From Methanothermobacter sp. (lineage in GTDB: Archaea; Methanobacteriota; Methanobacteria; Methanobacteriales; Methanothermobacteraceae), in the NCBI RefSeq assembly GCF_030055425.1, contig NZ_JASFYE010000001.1, positions 27,685 through 91,684 on the forward strand: 64,000 bases of DNA, given 5' to 3'. Shown here one piece after another: positions 36,017-48,100 of this stretch (positions are counted from its first letter, which is position 1; every line of letters starts with the position of its first letter). The position numbers and the translations under genes were made by a program. The notes beneath the pieces were generated by a model. It was not told where the DNA came from and did no database searches. It saw only the letters and a list, made by a program, of their open reading frames with translations.

Positions 36017-36030
36017 GGAAAGAGGTTACC
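36017..36030 (+). promoter_or_regulatory. degenerate NrpR-like operator before amt1
   Basis: GGAA-AGAGGT-TACC differs at one base from the NrpR consensus GGAA-N6-TTCC. It lies about 20 bp upstream of a TATA box (CTTATATA, about 36036-36043) of the amt1 gene. Confidence 0.4.
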
Positions 36031-36089
36031 GGCATCCTTATATAGTCAGGTTTATTATATGGGTATCAAAAAAAGGAGTGTGATAATGA

Positions 36090-37309
36090 ATGTTAAATTC
36101 TGGTGATACAGCCTGGATGCTGATATCAACGGCCCTGGTAATCCTGATGACCATACCAGGCGTTGCAATGTTCTATTCAGGCCTCACAAAACGGGAAAAT
36201 GTTCTCAATACAATTTTTCTATCGTTTGTATCCTTTGGCGTGGTCAGTCTGCTGTGGTTTCTATTTGGCTATGGCCTTATCTTTGGAGGCGACATTTCAG
36301 GGATAATAGGGAGCCAGATCAGCAGCATAAGTCTTACAGCCCTTAAATCAGCGTCAGAGTATGCTCCCACAATTCCAGGGGGCCTTTTTGCAATTTTCCA
36401 GATGACATTTGCTGCCATAACCGTTGCCCTGATATCAGGTGCTGTGGTTGAGAGGATCAGATTTTCATCATGGATCATCTTCATTCCCCTCTGGTTCACA
36501 TTCATATACGTGCCTGTGGCCCACTGGGTATGGGGCGGTGGATTTCTGCAGAGCCTCGGTGTCTATGATTTTGCAGGGGGAATAGTGGTGCACCTTACAA
36601 GTGGTATTGCTGCACTTGCACTTGCACTGGTCATCGGGCCAAGGTATGACCAGAAACTGATGCCACACCACCTTGGATACTCGGTGATAGGCACCGGTCT
36701 TCTATGGTTTGGATGGTTCGGATTCAACGCAGGTTCAGCCCTTTCAGCAGGTAACCTTGCCACAGATGCAATGATTGTAACAAACACCTCTGCTGCAGCA
36801 GGTATGCTCGGCTGGATGCTGATGGACAGAATTAAAACCGGAAAACCAACCCTTCTCGGAGCCCTTTCAGTGCAGTTGCAGGCCTTGCATCAATAACCCC
36901 TGCAGCTGGCTTCGTGGATATAGGTGCATCTATTTTCATTGGGTTTCTGGCCGCCGTGATCTGTTACCTTGCTGTGTCCTGGCTCAAGCCCCTCCTCGGG
37001 TATGATGACGCCCTGGATGTTTTCGGAATTCACGGAGTCTCAGGTGTTATAGGAACAATAGGGGTGGGCCTCTTTGCAATACCATCACTTAATCCCGCCC
37101 TCAGTGGTGGTGGCCTCATAACAGGAAGCACCACACTGTTCACAAGTCAGGTTATCGGTGTTGTTACTGTGGTCATCTACACCTTCACAGTTACATACAT
37201 TCTTGCCAGCCTGCTTAAGAAATGGAGAGGGCTTCGTGTTGAAAGGGAGGATGAGATTCAGGGTCTCGACATAAACCTCCATGAGGAAACCGGTTACAGA
37301 CTGACATAA
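36090..37309 (+). pseudogene. amt: ammonium transporter (Amt), frameshifted
   Basis: The gene encodes an Amt/Rh-type ammonium channel but is split. A first frame of 268 residues stops at about 36896, and the rest (131 residues, from 36914) is in the -1 frame. Compared with the intact amt at 38018, one G is missing near 36870: CTTTCAGTGCAG where the copy has TCAGGTGCAG. Pore histidine 1 ([11 protein letters not shown]) is in the first part and the second (FGIHGVSG) in the second part, so an unrepaired product would not work. The start is also odd: ATG 36086 suits the GGAG spacing but is out of frame with ATG 36090. Mutation, sequencing error and programmed shift are all possible. Confidence 0.85.
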
Positions 37310-37367
37310 TCAGTGATTTAAATATGGGCAAGAGAATATACATAAAGGAGATTTCACAGAGAGGTGA

Positions 37368-37712
<345 letters not shown>

Positions 37713-38017
37713 TGGATCAAAAATCATATAAAACCCCTTTTTAAGGATAATGAGAGAAAAGGGGGGAAAGGCTGTCCAGTGACCAATTAATCCAGAATTC
37801 AGCCCCCTTGATATTTATTTAACATTTTTCTGTAAGTTACATTCTTATTTGAACTTATTTTAGTTTCACCCACTTTACCTGAAATTTTAACCGAAATCTT
37901 TATATATGAGCACGATCTAAGTGATAGTGTCGGAAGTTGATTTCCGCCTTCCGGTATTGAAGTATAAGATTGTGAAAAAACAGAATAATAACAACAACTA
38001 TATGGAGGATGACTCTG
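37713..38017 (+). promoter_or_regulatory. amt2 promoter and NrpR operator region
   Basis: A 305-bp region without a gene. A TATA box TTTATATA at 37899-37906 is followed at 37932-37945 by GGAA-GTTGAT-TTCC, a perfect match to the NrpR operator GGAA-N6-TTCC. The operator lies about where transcription should start, which fits repression. NrpR represses nitrogen-assimilation genes in methanogens and is relieved by 2-oxoglutarate. AT-rich sequence between 37740 and 37900 shows no other feature. Confidence 0.75.
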
Positions 38018-39590
<1,573 letters not shown>

Positions 39591-39596
39591 AATCAC

Positions 39597-39630
39597 AAAT
39601 TTTTGTTTTTTTTAATATTTTTTAAATTTT
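39597..39630 (+). terminator. T-rich terminator after glnK2
   Basis: Directly after the glnK2 stop there are T5, T8 and T6 runs within 35 bp on the plus strand, as expected of an archaeal terminator for the amt2-glnK2 operon. Confidence 0.6.
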
Positions 39631-39729
39631 ATCTTTATGAACTACTGATTTTTTCTCTGACTCGATCAATTAACTATTAATAATATAGATGCTATACCCC
39701 TACTCAGAGAAAAGAGGAGTTGGGGGTTC

Positions 39730-40254
39730 TTGAAGGGTCAGATAATGCTCATAACACTCATAATGTCAGTATTCCTTCTTGGATGCGCATCTGCAGATGT
39801 AAAAAACAACACAACTGTGAACACCACATTAGCAAACCAGTCAGCAGTAGAACCACTTGCAATAGGTGTTAGTTTATCTGTAAACCCCACAAACCTTAAC
39901 CTAGGGACAATAGAGCCTGATGGAATAGAAAGGGAGTATTATACTGCCACCAATGTAGCCATAAAAACAGGTGGTGGGAGACTGAGAGTTTCTGTAAGGG
40001 CCAGCGGCGACCTCATAAGTATCAACAACAGTTCAAACATCATACCCCTCTCAAATCTGAAATACAGCATAAAATATGATAGTCCATATGGGCCAATCCA
40101 GGTTCCGAAAAGAAGTTTTACAACCACCTCTTATACTATATGGACATACGTGGGCGCTGTTAATGTAGTGATTCCAATTAATTACTACTTAACCGTACCC
40201 CTCTACACGGACCCCGGCACATACAGAGTCATCATAACCTACGTGGCAGTTTAA
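39730..40254 (+). CDS. exported beta-rich protein, possible lipoprotein
   Basis: A 174-residue secreted protein. The N-terminal signal ends in LLGCASA, which could be an archaeal lipobox (L-x-G-C). The mature part has alternating strands and many Asn-X-Thr sites (NNTTVNTT); segments such as VSLSVNPTNLNLGTI and YYLTVPLYTDPGTYRVIITY suggest an immunoglobulin-like sandwich. TTG 39730 follows GGGGGT; ATG 39745 is an alternative. Preceded by about 130 bp of AT-rich DNA. Function unknown. Confidence 0.72.
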   Translation: MKGQIMLITLIMSVFLLGCASADVKNNTTVNTTLANQSAVEPLAIGVSLSVNPTNLNLGTIEPDGIEREYYTATNVAIKTGGGRLRVSVRASGDLISINNSSNIIPLSNLKYSIKYDSPYGPIQVPKRSFTTTSYTIWTYVGAVNVVIPINYYLTVPLYTDPGTYRVIITYVAV

Positions 40255-40280
40255 ACTAAAATTAATCAATTGAAGGGGAT

Positions 40281-41162
40281 TTACCATCCCCTATCCTGCA
40301 TTCTACCCTCTTCAGGGATTTCACTGATTTCAAGTCCCCTCATGGCTGTGCCAAGGCCCCTTGAAACATCCGCTATGACCTCAGGTTCGTCGTAGTGGGC
40401 TGTGGCCTCAACAATGGCCCTCGCATATCCCTCAGGGTTATCTGACTTGAATATACCTGAACCAACAAACACGCCGTCGGCACCAAGCTGCATCATGAGT
40501 GCTGCGTCTGCTGGTGTTGCGACACCACCCGCTGCGAAGTTGACCACCGGGAGCTTTCCAAGACGGGCTGTTTCCCTTACAAGTTCAAGGGGAGCCTCAA
40601 TCTTCCTTGCGAATTCCCAGAGTTCCTCTTCCTCCTTGTTCTGGATCTCCCTGATCTCACTCATCATTATCCTCATGTGCCTCACGGCTTCAACGATGTT
40701 ACCAGTTCCAGGTTCCCCCTTGGTCCTTATCATTGCCGCGCCCTCATCTATCCTCCTGAGGGCCTCGCCAAGGTTTCTTGCACCGCACACAAATGGGACA
40801 GTGAACTTCTTCTTATCTATGTGGAAGCGTTCATCTGCAGGGGTTAGAACCTCGCTCTCATCTATCATATCGACCCCCAGGGCCTCAAGGACCTGGGCCT
40901 CAACGAAGTGTCCTATCCTGACCTTGGCCATCACAGGTATGGACACTGCGTCCATTATCTCCTGGACCTTGTTGGGATCAGCCATCCTTGCAACTCCTCC
41001 AGAGGCCCTTATATCAGCGGGTACCTTCTCAAGGGCCATTACAGCGACTGCACCTGAGTCCTCTGCAATTGCAGCCTGTTCAGCATTGACAACGTCCATT
41101 ATAACGCCGCCCTTGGTCATCTTTGCAAATCCCTTCTTGAGTACTTCTGTACCATGCAGCAT
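40281..41162 (-). CDS. pdxS: pyridoxal 5'-phosphate synthase subunit PdxS
   Basis: A 293-residue synthase making pyridoxal phosphate from ribose 5-phosphate, glyceraldehyde 3-phosphate and ammonia. It starts [22 protein letters not shown], with [37 protein letters not shown] and [11 protein letters not shown], all typical of PdxS. The glutaminase PdxT is not in the window. The frame extends to 41213, but ATG 41162 has AGGAGGAG eight bases upstream. It is encoded alone on this strand. Confidence 0.96.
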   Translation of the reverse strand: MLHGTEVLKKGFAKMTKGGVIMDVVNAEQAAIAEDSGAVAVMALEKVPADIRASGGVARMADPNKVQEIMDAVSIPVMAKVRIGHFVEAQVLEALGVDMIDESEVLTPADERFHIDKKKFTVPFVCGARNLGEALRRIDEGAAMIRTKGEPGTGNIVEAVRHMRIMMSEIREIQNKEEEELWEFARKIEAPLELVRETARLGKLPVVNFAAGGVATPADAALMMQLGADGVFVGSGIFKSDNPEGYARAIVEATAHYDEPEVIADVSRGLGTAMRGLEISEIPEEGRMQDRGW

Positions 41163-41326
41163 GATCAATCTCCTCCTGTTAGAATAAACAGCATATTTAT
41201 ATCTGAAAACCAACTGTTAAATATCTTGCCCGGGTTGCCGCTCCCGAAAATATTTAAGATGATGAATCATAACATAAGCAGAGGATGATGAATCATAGCT
41301 AAAACAGCAGGTTTTTCGTGATAAAA

Positions 41327-41521
41327 ATGGTGGCAGGAACATTCACAGGGTCTGTGATTTACTCACATGCTGTACCCGCAATTCTTGGATTCACAGGAAT
41401 GATACTCATATGTAACGGTATGATGGATGATAAGAGGGACCAGGTGCTTGCAGGTCTCGGTCTATTCTTTGCAGCAGGGCTGCTTCCATTCATCATACTG
41501 CCCCTGATTCTCGGTATCTGA
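41327..41521 (+). CDS. small two-helix membrane protein
   Basis: A 64-residue protein from ATG 41327 with GTGAT upstream; GTG 41318 is a possible earlier start. Two hydrophobic segments (HAVPAILGFTGMILICNGM and VLAGLGLFFAAGLLPFIILPLILGI) flank a short charged loop (MDDKRDQ). It lies between the divergent pdxS gene and the converging PfkB gene. Function unknown. Confidence 0.6.
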   Translation: MVAGTFTGSVIYSHAVPAILGFTGMILICNGMMDDKRDQVLAGLGLFFAAGLLPFIILPLILGI

Positions 41522-41547
41522 AACCATTCCATTGGGAAGCGATTCCC

Positions 41548-42372
41548 TTAAATTTTTCCCTCAAGCTTTCTTGTTGCCATGAGAGATGCGAAGTTTCCAG
41601 CAGCCTCAGGATCAGAAGCCCTCCTCATATGGACGTAGGCAGCCATGTATGTATCCCCAAGCCCGGTTGGGTCAAGTTCCCTTTCTGCAGTAACAGCCAT
41701 TATCCTTATGAGGGACCCTTTATGGGATATCAGGGAGCCCCGGGGTCCACAGGTTACTATGACCTCAGCGCAGTGTTCACTGAGTGTTCCAAGAGCCCCC
41801 ATAATGTCACTGGAAACTGTTCGAAGTTCGTTGATGTCAAGAAAAGCTCCGTTCCCTGCCCCCAGGACACGCGGAATTTCCTTATTGAACTTGAGTCTGA
41901 CCATGTCTCCAGCAAGGTATCTCAGGTAGCCCTGAAGTCCTGTGTAGAGTCTGTGCATTTTTCCCAGGAACTCCAGCGTCTCCACTGGTATGTCTGAGGG
42001 CAGAAGAGGACCTGCAAGGACGGCGGTCCACTCCTTCCCTGCAATTGTTTCAATATCCCCAATTTCAATGGGGTTACTGGCAAAATTGGACCTCTGAATT
42101 CTCCTTGAGGTATCCCCGTTATCATAGATATTTTCAAATTCAACCGTTGAGTCCCTGTAAAGTGGTATTATGTTTGTATTGGACGGGAATTCGCAGAGAA
42201 GGTGCCTGTCAGCCTCTGACAGGGTTACAAGTGCCGTGTGGTCAACCCCAAGGTGTGAGAGTAGCCGGGAATAGTAGTAAACGGCTCCGCCCACCCGGCA
42301 CTCTGTCCAGTTCCTCCTCACTATACGATCCCTGCTAACAGGACCGATAAGGAGGTACCTTTCTGTGTTCAC
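41548..42372 (-). CDS. PfkB-family carbohydrate kinase
   Basis: A 274-residue kinase of the ribokinase/PfkB family. It begins RYLLIGPVSRDRIVRRN, and near the C-terminus has DPTGLGDTYMAAYVHMRRA, where GLGD is the anion hole and catalytic Asp. A Gly-rich CRVGGAVYYYSRLL follows the N-terminus. The phosphorylated sugar or nucleoside is not known. GTG 42372 overlaps the stop of the HisA-like gene by 4 bp, which indicates translational coupling and suggests that the two enzymes act in one pathway. Confidence 0.85.
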   Translation of the reverse strand: MNTERYLLIGPVSRDRIVRRNWTECRVGGAVYYYSRLLSHLGVDHTALVTLSEADRHLLCEFPSNTNIIPLYRDSTVEFENIYDNGDTSRRIQRSNFASNPIEIGDIETIAGKEWTAVLAGPLLPSDIPVETLEFLGKMHRLYTGLQGYLRYLAGDMVRLKFNKEIPRVLGAGNGAFLDINELRTVSSDIMGALGTLSEHCAEVIVTCGPRGSLISHKGSLIRIMAVTAERELDPTGLGDTYMAAYVHMRRASDPEAAGNFASLMATRKLEGKI

Positions 42373-43052
42373 CCGGGCCTCACCATCCCCTCATGGAGAG
42401 CCCTTCCAACAAGAACCTTCCCCACACCCATTGCCTCAAGTTCAGGTATCTCACTGGGTAGAACGCCGCCGCCGGGTATAATCCTCCTGATAATCGGCCT
42501 GAAGAGTTCAAGGAGTTTCCTGTTGAACCCTGAGGATGTGCCAACCGCCCCCAGGTCAAGGAGTATGACATCAGACTCATAGCCGAGGAGGAGGTCCCTG
42601 AATTCTTCAAGTTCAAGGTCAATGTTCTCTGAGTGGAGCTTCATGTCCTTAACATCCACGCTCACAACGGTCCTCTCGGGTGGGTAGGTTTTAAGGATGT
42701 ATTCAAGTTCCTCTGTACTCTCAAGGGTCTCTGTCGCGGCAACAACCCTTGATGCAAACTGGAGCATGAATCGGAATGTCTCCCTGTTTTTTACCCCTGC
42801 GTCTAGGGTGACCGGCAGCACATGGTTAACCCTTCCTGTGAGATCAAGATTGGATCCTGTGCCCTCAATGGCGTCAAGGTCGGCTATGTAGATTGACCGC
42901 GCCCCGGCTGCCCTCAGGGAGAGTGCCATGTTCACAGGGTCGGGGGATGACGAGAACACCGTCTTGAGGGGCCTGTAATTTTCACGTTCACCTGATTTAC
43001 CGGCTACCGCTATACCTCCCCTCAGATCAATAACAGGTATGACTTCAATCAT
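42369..43052 (-). CDS. HisA/HisF-related TIM-barrel protein
   Basis: A 227-residue (beta-alpha)8 barrel of the HisA/HisF group. It has the N-terminal VIPVIDLRGGIAV with the catalytic-type Asp, then GARSIYIADLDAIEGTG and the C-terminal IIPGGGVLPSEI, LVGRALHEG. It diverges from the histidine enzymes, and there are no his genes nearby. It is probably the methanogen-specific relative linked to a PfkB kinase, substrate unknown. ATG 43052 has AGAGGT at six bases; the frame reaches 43220 without a good start. Confidence 0.82.
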   Translation of the reverse strand: MIEVIPVIDLRGGIAVAGKSGERENYRPLKTVFSSSPDPVNMALSLRAAGARSIYIADLDAIEGTGSNLDLTGRVNHVLPVTLDAGVKNRETFRFMLQFASRVVAATETLESTEELEYILKTYPPERTVVSVDVKDMKLHSENIDLELEEFRDLLLGYESDVILLDLGAVGTSSGFNRKLLELFRPIIRRIIPGGGVLPSEIPELEAMGVGKVLVGRALHEGMVRPG

Positions 43053-43108
43053 ATGGATACCTCTAAGAAGAAGTGAAATATCAGAACTCAGTTTGGGTTT
43101 GAGATATT

Positions 43109-43276
43109 TAAAGTTTTCAGAGAAAATGGGAATGGTAAGCCACCATGAACCATTATCATCTAAAGTTTTCAGAAAAACCAAAAATGGGAACGGATAAACT
43201 ATCTGAACCATCACCATCAAACTTTCCAGAAAAAACTGAAAATTAGAAGATAAGCTACCCCTGAACCATTATCAGC
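43109..43276. repeat. three degenerate tandem repeats of about 52-58 bp
   Basis: Imperfect copies at 43109-43160, 43161-43218 and 43219-43276. Shared elements are AAAGTTTTCAGA..AAAA, ATGGGAA and GAACCAT(T/C)A(T/C)CATC. The last copy includes the final codons of the ExbD-like gene. Confidence 0.75.
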
Positions 43277-43593
43277 TTACCCGTCTTGGGATCCCTGTAA
43301 ACGGTTCCCATCTCAACGTATCCCTGACCAGAACCGGAACTGGTCTCGGGAGTGTTGTTGAGTTCCTGGCCCTTCTGAACCTCAACTGCCCTTTTCATTG
43401 CCTCCATGGTTTCCTGACGCTCCTGTGGGGTCATGTCAGCGAATACAACATTCTGCATGTTCCATGAGAGTACCAGGAATATGAGGAAACCCACAGACAG
43501 GACCAGCATGGCATCAACCAGGTTTGCACTTCCGGCCATCGGGTCCTCTTCATTTTGATCCGACAGGAGCCTTCGCCGGCGTCTGAGCGGCAT
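43255..43593 (-). CDS. ExbD/TolR-like membrane protein (DUF2149)
   Basis: A 112-residue protein with a basic, cytoplasmic N-terminus ([10 protein letters not shown]), one membrane helix ([19 protein letters not shown]) and an extracellular tail. Asp27 at the start of the helix corresponds to the essential proton-carrying Asp of ExbD/TolR/MotB. The tail has a coiled or helical part and ends [11 protein letters not shown] 43593 has GGAGGTGAT upstream and overlaps the ExbB-like gene by 44 bp. It would form a proton-driven motor with its neighbour. Confidence 0.85.
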   Translation of the reverse strand: MPLRRRRRLLSDQNEEDPMAGSANLVDAMLVLSVGFLIFLVLSWNMQNVVFADMTPQERQETMEAMKRAVEVQKGQELNNTPETSSGSGQGYVEMGTVYRDPKTGKLIMVQG

Positions 43594-44230
43594 TATCCAT
43601 CACCTCCAGCACTGCCTCGGCCATGGTCTCAAGGTTTGAGAGGTACTCCTCATACCATCTGCGCCTGACCTTTGAGATTACGTAGGCTATACCCCCTGAT
43701 GCGAGGCCCACGACTGTTGTGTCAAAGGCTATGATGATGGCCTGTGCCAGTGTATTTATATCCCCTGCACCGAGGGCTGCCAGGCCGGGCCCCATGGGTA
43801 TGAGTGTCCCCATGAGACCAAGGGTTGGTCCGAGCCTCGTCACGATGTCCGTCTTCTCGAGGCTCTTTGCAGCCCTGAGCTCCTCGTTCTCTATGAGTTT
43901 CCTTGCAAGGGCCTCCCTTGATTTGGGTCCCAGTTCTGAAGTTTCCGCAATATTTGTAAGGACCTCCTTCTGGCTCTGCGGTATCTCCATTGAATTTACA
44001 ACCTCAATTATCCTCTCAGGGGTTCCTGGATTGGAAATTGACTTTATAGCTGATTCCAGTTCCCTGATTTCAGTCCTTATTCTTCCAGAGTACTCTGACA
44101 TTAGCCCGCCAAGGGTTATTATTGCATAGACCATGAATAACAGGAGCCCTGCTATAACAGGTATTAGGAGACTCTGGGAGACAACGTGTAGTGCGCCGCT
44201 CAGTATTTCACTGCCGGGTACTGCAACCAT
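43550..44230 (-). CDS. MotA/TolQ/ExbB-family proton channel protein
   Basis: A 226-residue membrane protein with three helices: about 20-38, 130-155 and 165-190. Helices 2-3 carry [19 protein letters not shown] and the conserved [15 protein letters not shown] segment that lines the proton path. A cytoplasmic helical domain lies between helices 1 and 2. ATG 44230 has GAGAGGTGAT upstream. It is 16 bp after the DUF2162-like gene and overlaps the ExbD-like gene. In a methanogen without an outer membrane there is no TonB, so it must drive another partner. Confidence 0.9.
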   Translation of the reverse strand: MVAVPGSEILSGALHVVSQSLLIPVIAGLLLFMVYAIITLGGLMSEYSGRIRTEIRELESAIKSISNPGTPERIIEVVNSMEIPQSQKEVLTNIAETSELGPKSREALARKLIENEELRAAKSLEKTDIVTRLGPTLGLMGTLIPMGPGLAALGAGDINTLAQAIIIAFDTTVVGLASGGIAYVISKVRRRWYEEYLSNLETMAEAVLEVMDNAAQTPAKAPVGSK

Positions 44231-44246
44231 ATCATATCACCTCTCC

Positions 44247-44957
44247 TTATTCTATGAAAGTGCTCTTTCTCTTGTTAAGGTAAATTCCAAGTCCCATAAG
44301 CGCCAGTGTCCCCAGCACAACATATATTATGGTGTTTATGCCTGGAACCGTCAGTGGCGTCATCTTCATGCTCATGGCGCTGTTCACATTTGGAAGCACA
44401 ATGGCAGCTGTCAGGAAGTAGAGACCGGCAAAAAGCATGAAGTTGCCCAGCAGAACAGGGTAGGGTTTGTTGATTGCTGATGCAACTCCATTGGCGAATA
44501 CATAGAATAACGCTATGAAGGCTGCCAGAATTATCCCGGAATATTTGCCGATTGTGATTGCTGATACACCGATTATGGGTGACACAAGTATTATGCTGAC
44601 TATCACCGCCCCGAAGCAGCAGGGACAGGGCGCCACCATTGCAACGCATGCAGTCTTTGCTGTATCCCTCCTGTGTTCCTTCCACTCACGGAGAGTGTGC
44701 ACACCGGCAAATATGAGGATAGATGCCATTATGATTGTTATCAGTGAACTGTAGGTGTTGAAGAAGCCCTGAATCGAGTTCATGTAGGCATTTGCAAGTG
44801 CCGAGAGGCCATATATACCCAGACCGTAACCCGCAGTTATCAGGGCGGCCATCTTCCTTGATAGCCCCGCAAAACCCATTGCCAGTCCAATCTTCACGCC
44901 GAATATCAGTAAAACCGATAGGATTCCCGCCTGCCACAGTAGGTTTGCCATGTCCAT
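44247..44957 (-). CDS. DUF2162-like predicted transporter with CPCC motif
   Basis: A 236-residue membrane protein with about seven helices. A conserved-looking APCPCCFGAVIVS motif lies at the start of a helix (about residue 110); three cysteines so close together suggest metal or thiol chemistry. The frame begins at GTG 44966, but AGGTGTG then GAAC places ATG 44957 at a normal distance. I assign it to the DUF2162 group of predicted transporters by overall pattern. It leads a three-gene run with the ExbB/ExbD-like pair. Its cargo is unknown. Confidence 0.78.
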   Translation of the reverse strand: MDMANLLWQAGILSVLLIFGVKIGLAMGFAGLSRKMAALITAGYGLGIYGLSALANAYMNSIQGFFNTYSSLITIIMASILIFAGVHTLREWKEHRRDTAKTACVAMVAPCPCCFGAVIVSIILVSPIIGVSAITIGKYSGIILAAFIALFYVFANGVASAINKPYPVLLGNFMLFAGLYFLTAAIVLPNVNSAMSMKMTPLTVPGINTIIYVVLGTLALMGLGIYLNKRKSTFIE

Positions 44958-45054
44958 GTTCCACACCTTCTCTTTTCAACTTTATAATAATTACTATATA
45001 AATTAAATTATTACTATTCTGCAGTATTAAACCAGTATTTTAATACCAGATTTC

Positions 45055-45084
45055 TTATTACTATTAGCCCCCTATGAGTAATAA
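45055..45084. promoter_or_regulatory. inverted repeat TTATTACT-N14-AGTAATAA
   Basis: A perfect 8-bp inverted repeat with a 14-bp spacer, about 100 bp upstream of the DUF2162-like gene. A third half-site (TTATTACT) lies at 45008-45015. The spacing is like that of ribbon-helix-helix metal regulators such as NikR. Confidence 0.6.
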
Positions 45085-45160
45085 TTCATTCAAACAATTT
45101 TTATTAAAATTAAACTAAATCTGATATTTAATGTTTTCTAAAAAATAAATTATGGTGGGC

Positions 45161-48100
45161 CTACCTCCTTCCAGGTCCAAGGAAGTATCCCACACCCACA
45201 AGTACCAGTATGGCAACTATGCCCGCCACTCCATATAACGGGAACTCTGTTCTCTGATTAACCGCTGAAGGTGTCTCCTTCACCTCATAGGATTTCTGCT
45301 GACCGGCCTCTTCACCGGCTGAATCCTGTGAAGATGCTGAAACAGCTGCCTGGGAAGCCGCAGCGGTTCTTCCAGCAGAACCATCAGCGGTGGTTCTTCC
45401 AGAGGATCCTCCACCAGTGGCTGAAGGGCCTGAAGGACCTGTCGTGGGCCCTGTGGATGGATTCTCACCTGGATTCACATCACCGGATGGTTCAGGTGCA
45501 AACACCGACGCCCCTGTTGCCGCGTAGAGGGCTGCAGTGAATTTTTTCCTGAGATCAGAGGACATGTACTGGCTGATCCACTTCATCAGTTCCCTGTCAC
45601 CGCAGACTGACCCTGAACATGAAACACCATTCTCAGCAACGTAATTTCCAAGGCACTCTGCGATGAATGCAAGCTGCTCACTCCTGGCATTCCACTGGCC
45701 CCTGTTTGCCATCTCGGCAAAGTGTGCCAGTATGTCCATGGCAGCGTAGGGGTTCTTTGAATAGGCTGTCTTCAGTCCGAGATTGTATTTATCTGCAACC
45801 ACAGCGTCATAGTACTCATCCCAGAAGCCACTGTCAAGGAGTTCAGGCACCGTGTATTCCCATCCCACCAGGTGGGATGTATACTTTGCTATGGTCCTTG
45901 GCCCCTGATACCCCTCATTCATGATTGCCCTGATCCACTCGGGATTCAGGTACCTTGTTCTGTATTCAATGGCTATGAACTGCTTCAGTGACATGACCCT
46001 GGGATTGCCTGGGTTTGCATATCTCAGTACGTAGAGTTCCGGGGCCCTTCCATTGTTCATCATCTCGATGGCCATTGAAAGACCGCCGAAGTAGTCGAAG
46101 TAGTCGTCGTTATCAACAACCCCATACAGGTTGGTGTTTCTGCTGTGGTAGGCCGTCTGAATACCCCTGAGGAGTTCCTTAAAGGTTTCGGGCATTGAAA
46201 CGCCCCAGGAACGTTCACTGTATGCATGGCTCATTCTGTTGAAGTAGATGTCTGCAAGTTCGCTTCTGTCGTTCCAGGTCCATGATACCTCTGTACCCTT
46301 ACTGACACCTGCACCGTAATCACCAACAGGCGGCGCGAAGATCCTTGTTATGGCGATTTCACCTGCATCCGTGGCGTTAAGACCAGCCTGCATGTACCTA
46401 AGGGTATCATTGATCCAGTGGAGTGCAATGTAGTTGGTTGTTAGGGGCTCGCTTCCCCTGAAGTTTGTATACTTGGCATCCACAAGTGTCTGCAGCACAT
46501 GGTCAAGTGAGGTTTTAAGTGACGGATAGGACGCGACGATCTCAGTGTATGAAGCGGCAAGGGCAATCCTGTAGGCCCTGTCCATGTTGATGAGGAGCCT
46601 CGGGAACAGGTCCCTGAAGAGTCCGCTTGTTGTTACAATCGGATCCACCCTGGGCCTTTCTGTGAAGTTTGAAAGTCCAGATGCAGATCTTACTGCATTG
46701 ATATCTGCGAGTAGCTGTGACAGTGGTGTCGCCTTAAGGTTGGAAGCCGACCCCGTGGATGACCATGTTGGCTCCACACCCATCAGCCTCAGCACAAATG
46801 AGACCATGGTACCGTCGTCACGCACCGTCTCAACACACCAGACAACCGCTGCCACCTTCTCAGGTATCCTGTCAAACTGTGCAAGTGCCATGTCAGCCAG
46901 GCGTTTACCCAGATTCCATGCTGTCTTTGTTGGCATCAGGTTCTCTGATACCGCATAGAAGTTGTTGCCTGTTGGAAGAGCTGAGGGGTTCCTTACAGGG
47001 TCATTTCCTGGTCTTGGTGTTATAAATCCGCCGTTCAGTGCATCGAGAAGTGAGTTCATCTCTGAACTGAAGCTCTGACTTATCAGTGCTGCGTACTCAC
47101 GTGCCCTGTTGAGAAGCTCAATTACCTGTGAATTGTTTGTAAGGTCCGCTGGTGGTGTGCCACCCATGACCTGGAGTACCCAGCTTATGGTGATATTGTT
47201 GAGCTCCTCTGCCTGCAGTGCCGTGAGGTTGTCAAAGTTCCATCCCTTCAGAGATGCTATGAGCCTCTGCAGTGAGGGACTTGATGGGCCGCCATCAGAG
47301 GATACCATTGCAGCTGCAAGGAGGGCTATCTCCTCATCGGTCCACCTTAACCCGAAGGTATGGAGACCAACAGGCATGAGTGTCTGCTGGAGGACCACAA
47401 GGTAATCCTCAACCCTTTCAATGTCCTCTGCAGTGAAGTTATCTGGACTGATACCAATCTCTGCGGCTATGTTGAGCTTTATGACCATGTTCCTTATTGA
47501 ATTGAAGTACTCCTGTTTTAGTGGGCTTGCATCGGGTGTCTTTGTATAATCGTCAATGAGGGCTCTGAGTTCTGAGAGGTCTCCGTAAAGCTGTGTTGTC
47601 TTCATTGGGGGTGTGAGGTGGTCCACTATAACCGCATAGCCCCTCCTCTTGGACTGTATGCCTTCACCAACACCGTCCATGATGTAGATGTAGACTGAGG
47701 GCTTTGTACTGACACATATCTGTGAGAAGTCAAAGTTGCTGAGTGCGACCTGCTTTCTTGGAAGCCACTCGTATGTTGCATGTCTTCCTATGTGGACCTG
47801 GGCATCCGCATTGAACACCGTGTTAACCCATGCATACCATGCAAGGTACTGGTGTGGTGGTGCCACGACCGTGCTGTGGTAGAGTTTATCAACGTCTGCC
47901 TCCCATCCCCGCTGGGGTTCAGGGCCAATGAAAACGTTGCCAAATATTATACCTGGTATGACTATGTACTTTCTGCCGTTTCTCTCCACTGTCATGACAT
48001 TACCTGGCGGGGCGCCCCATCCATTGAACCCAGGGACTGCCAGGCTCTGGAATTCATTTTTGAAGTTATAGAACATGCTCCACGGCGCATCTGTGCTCTG

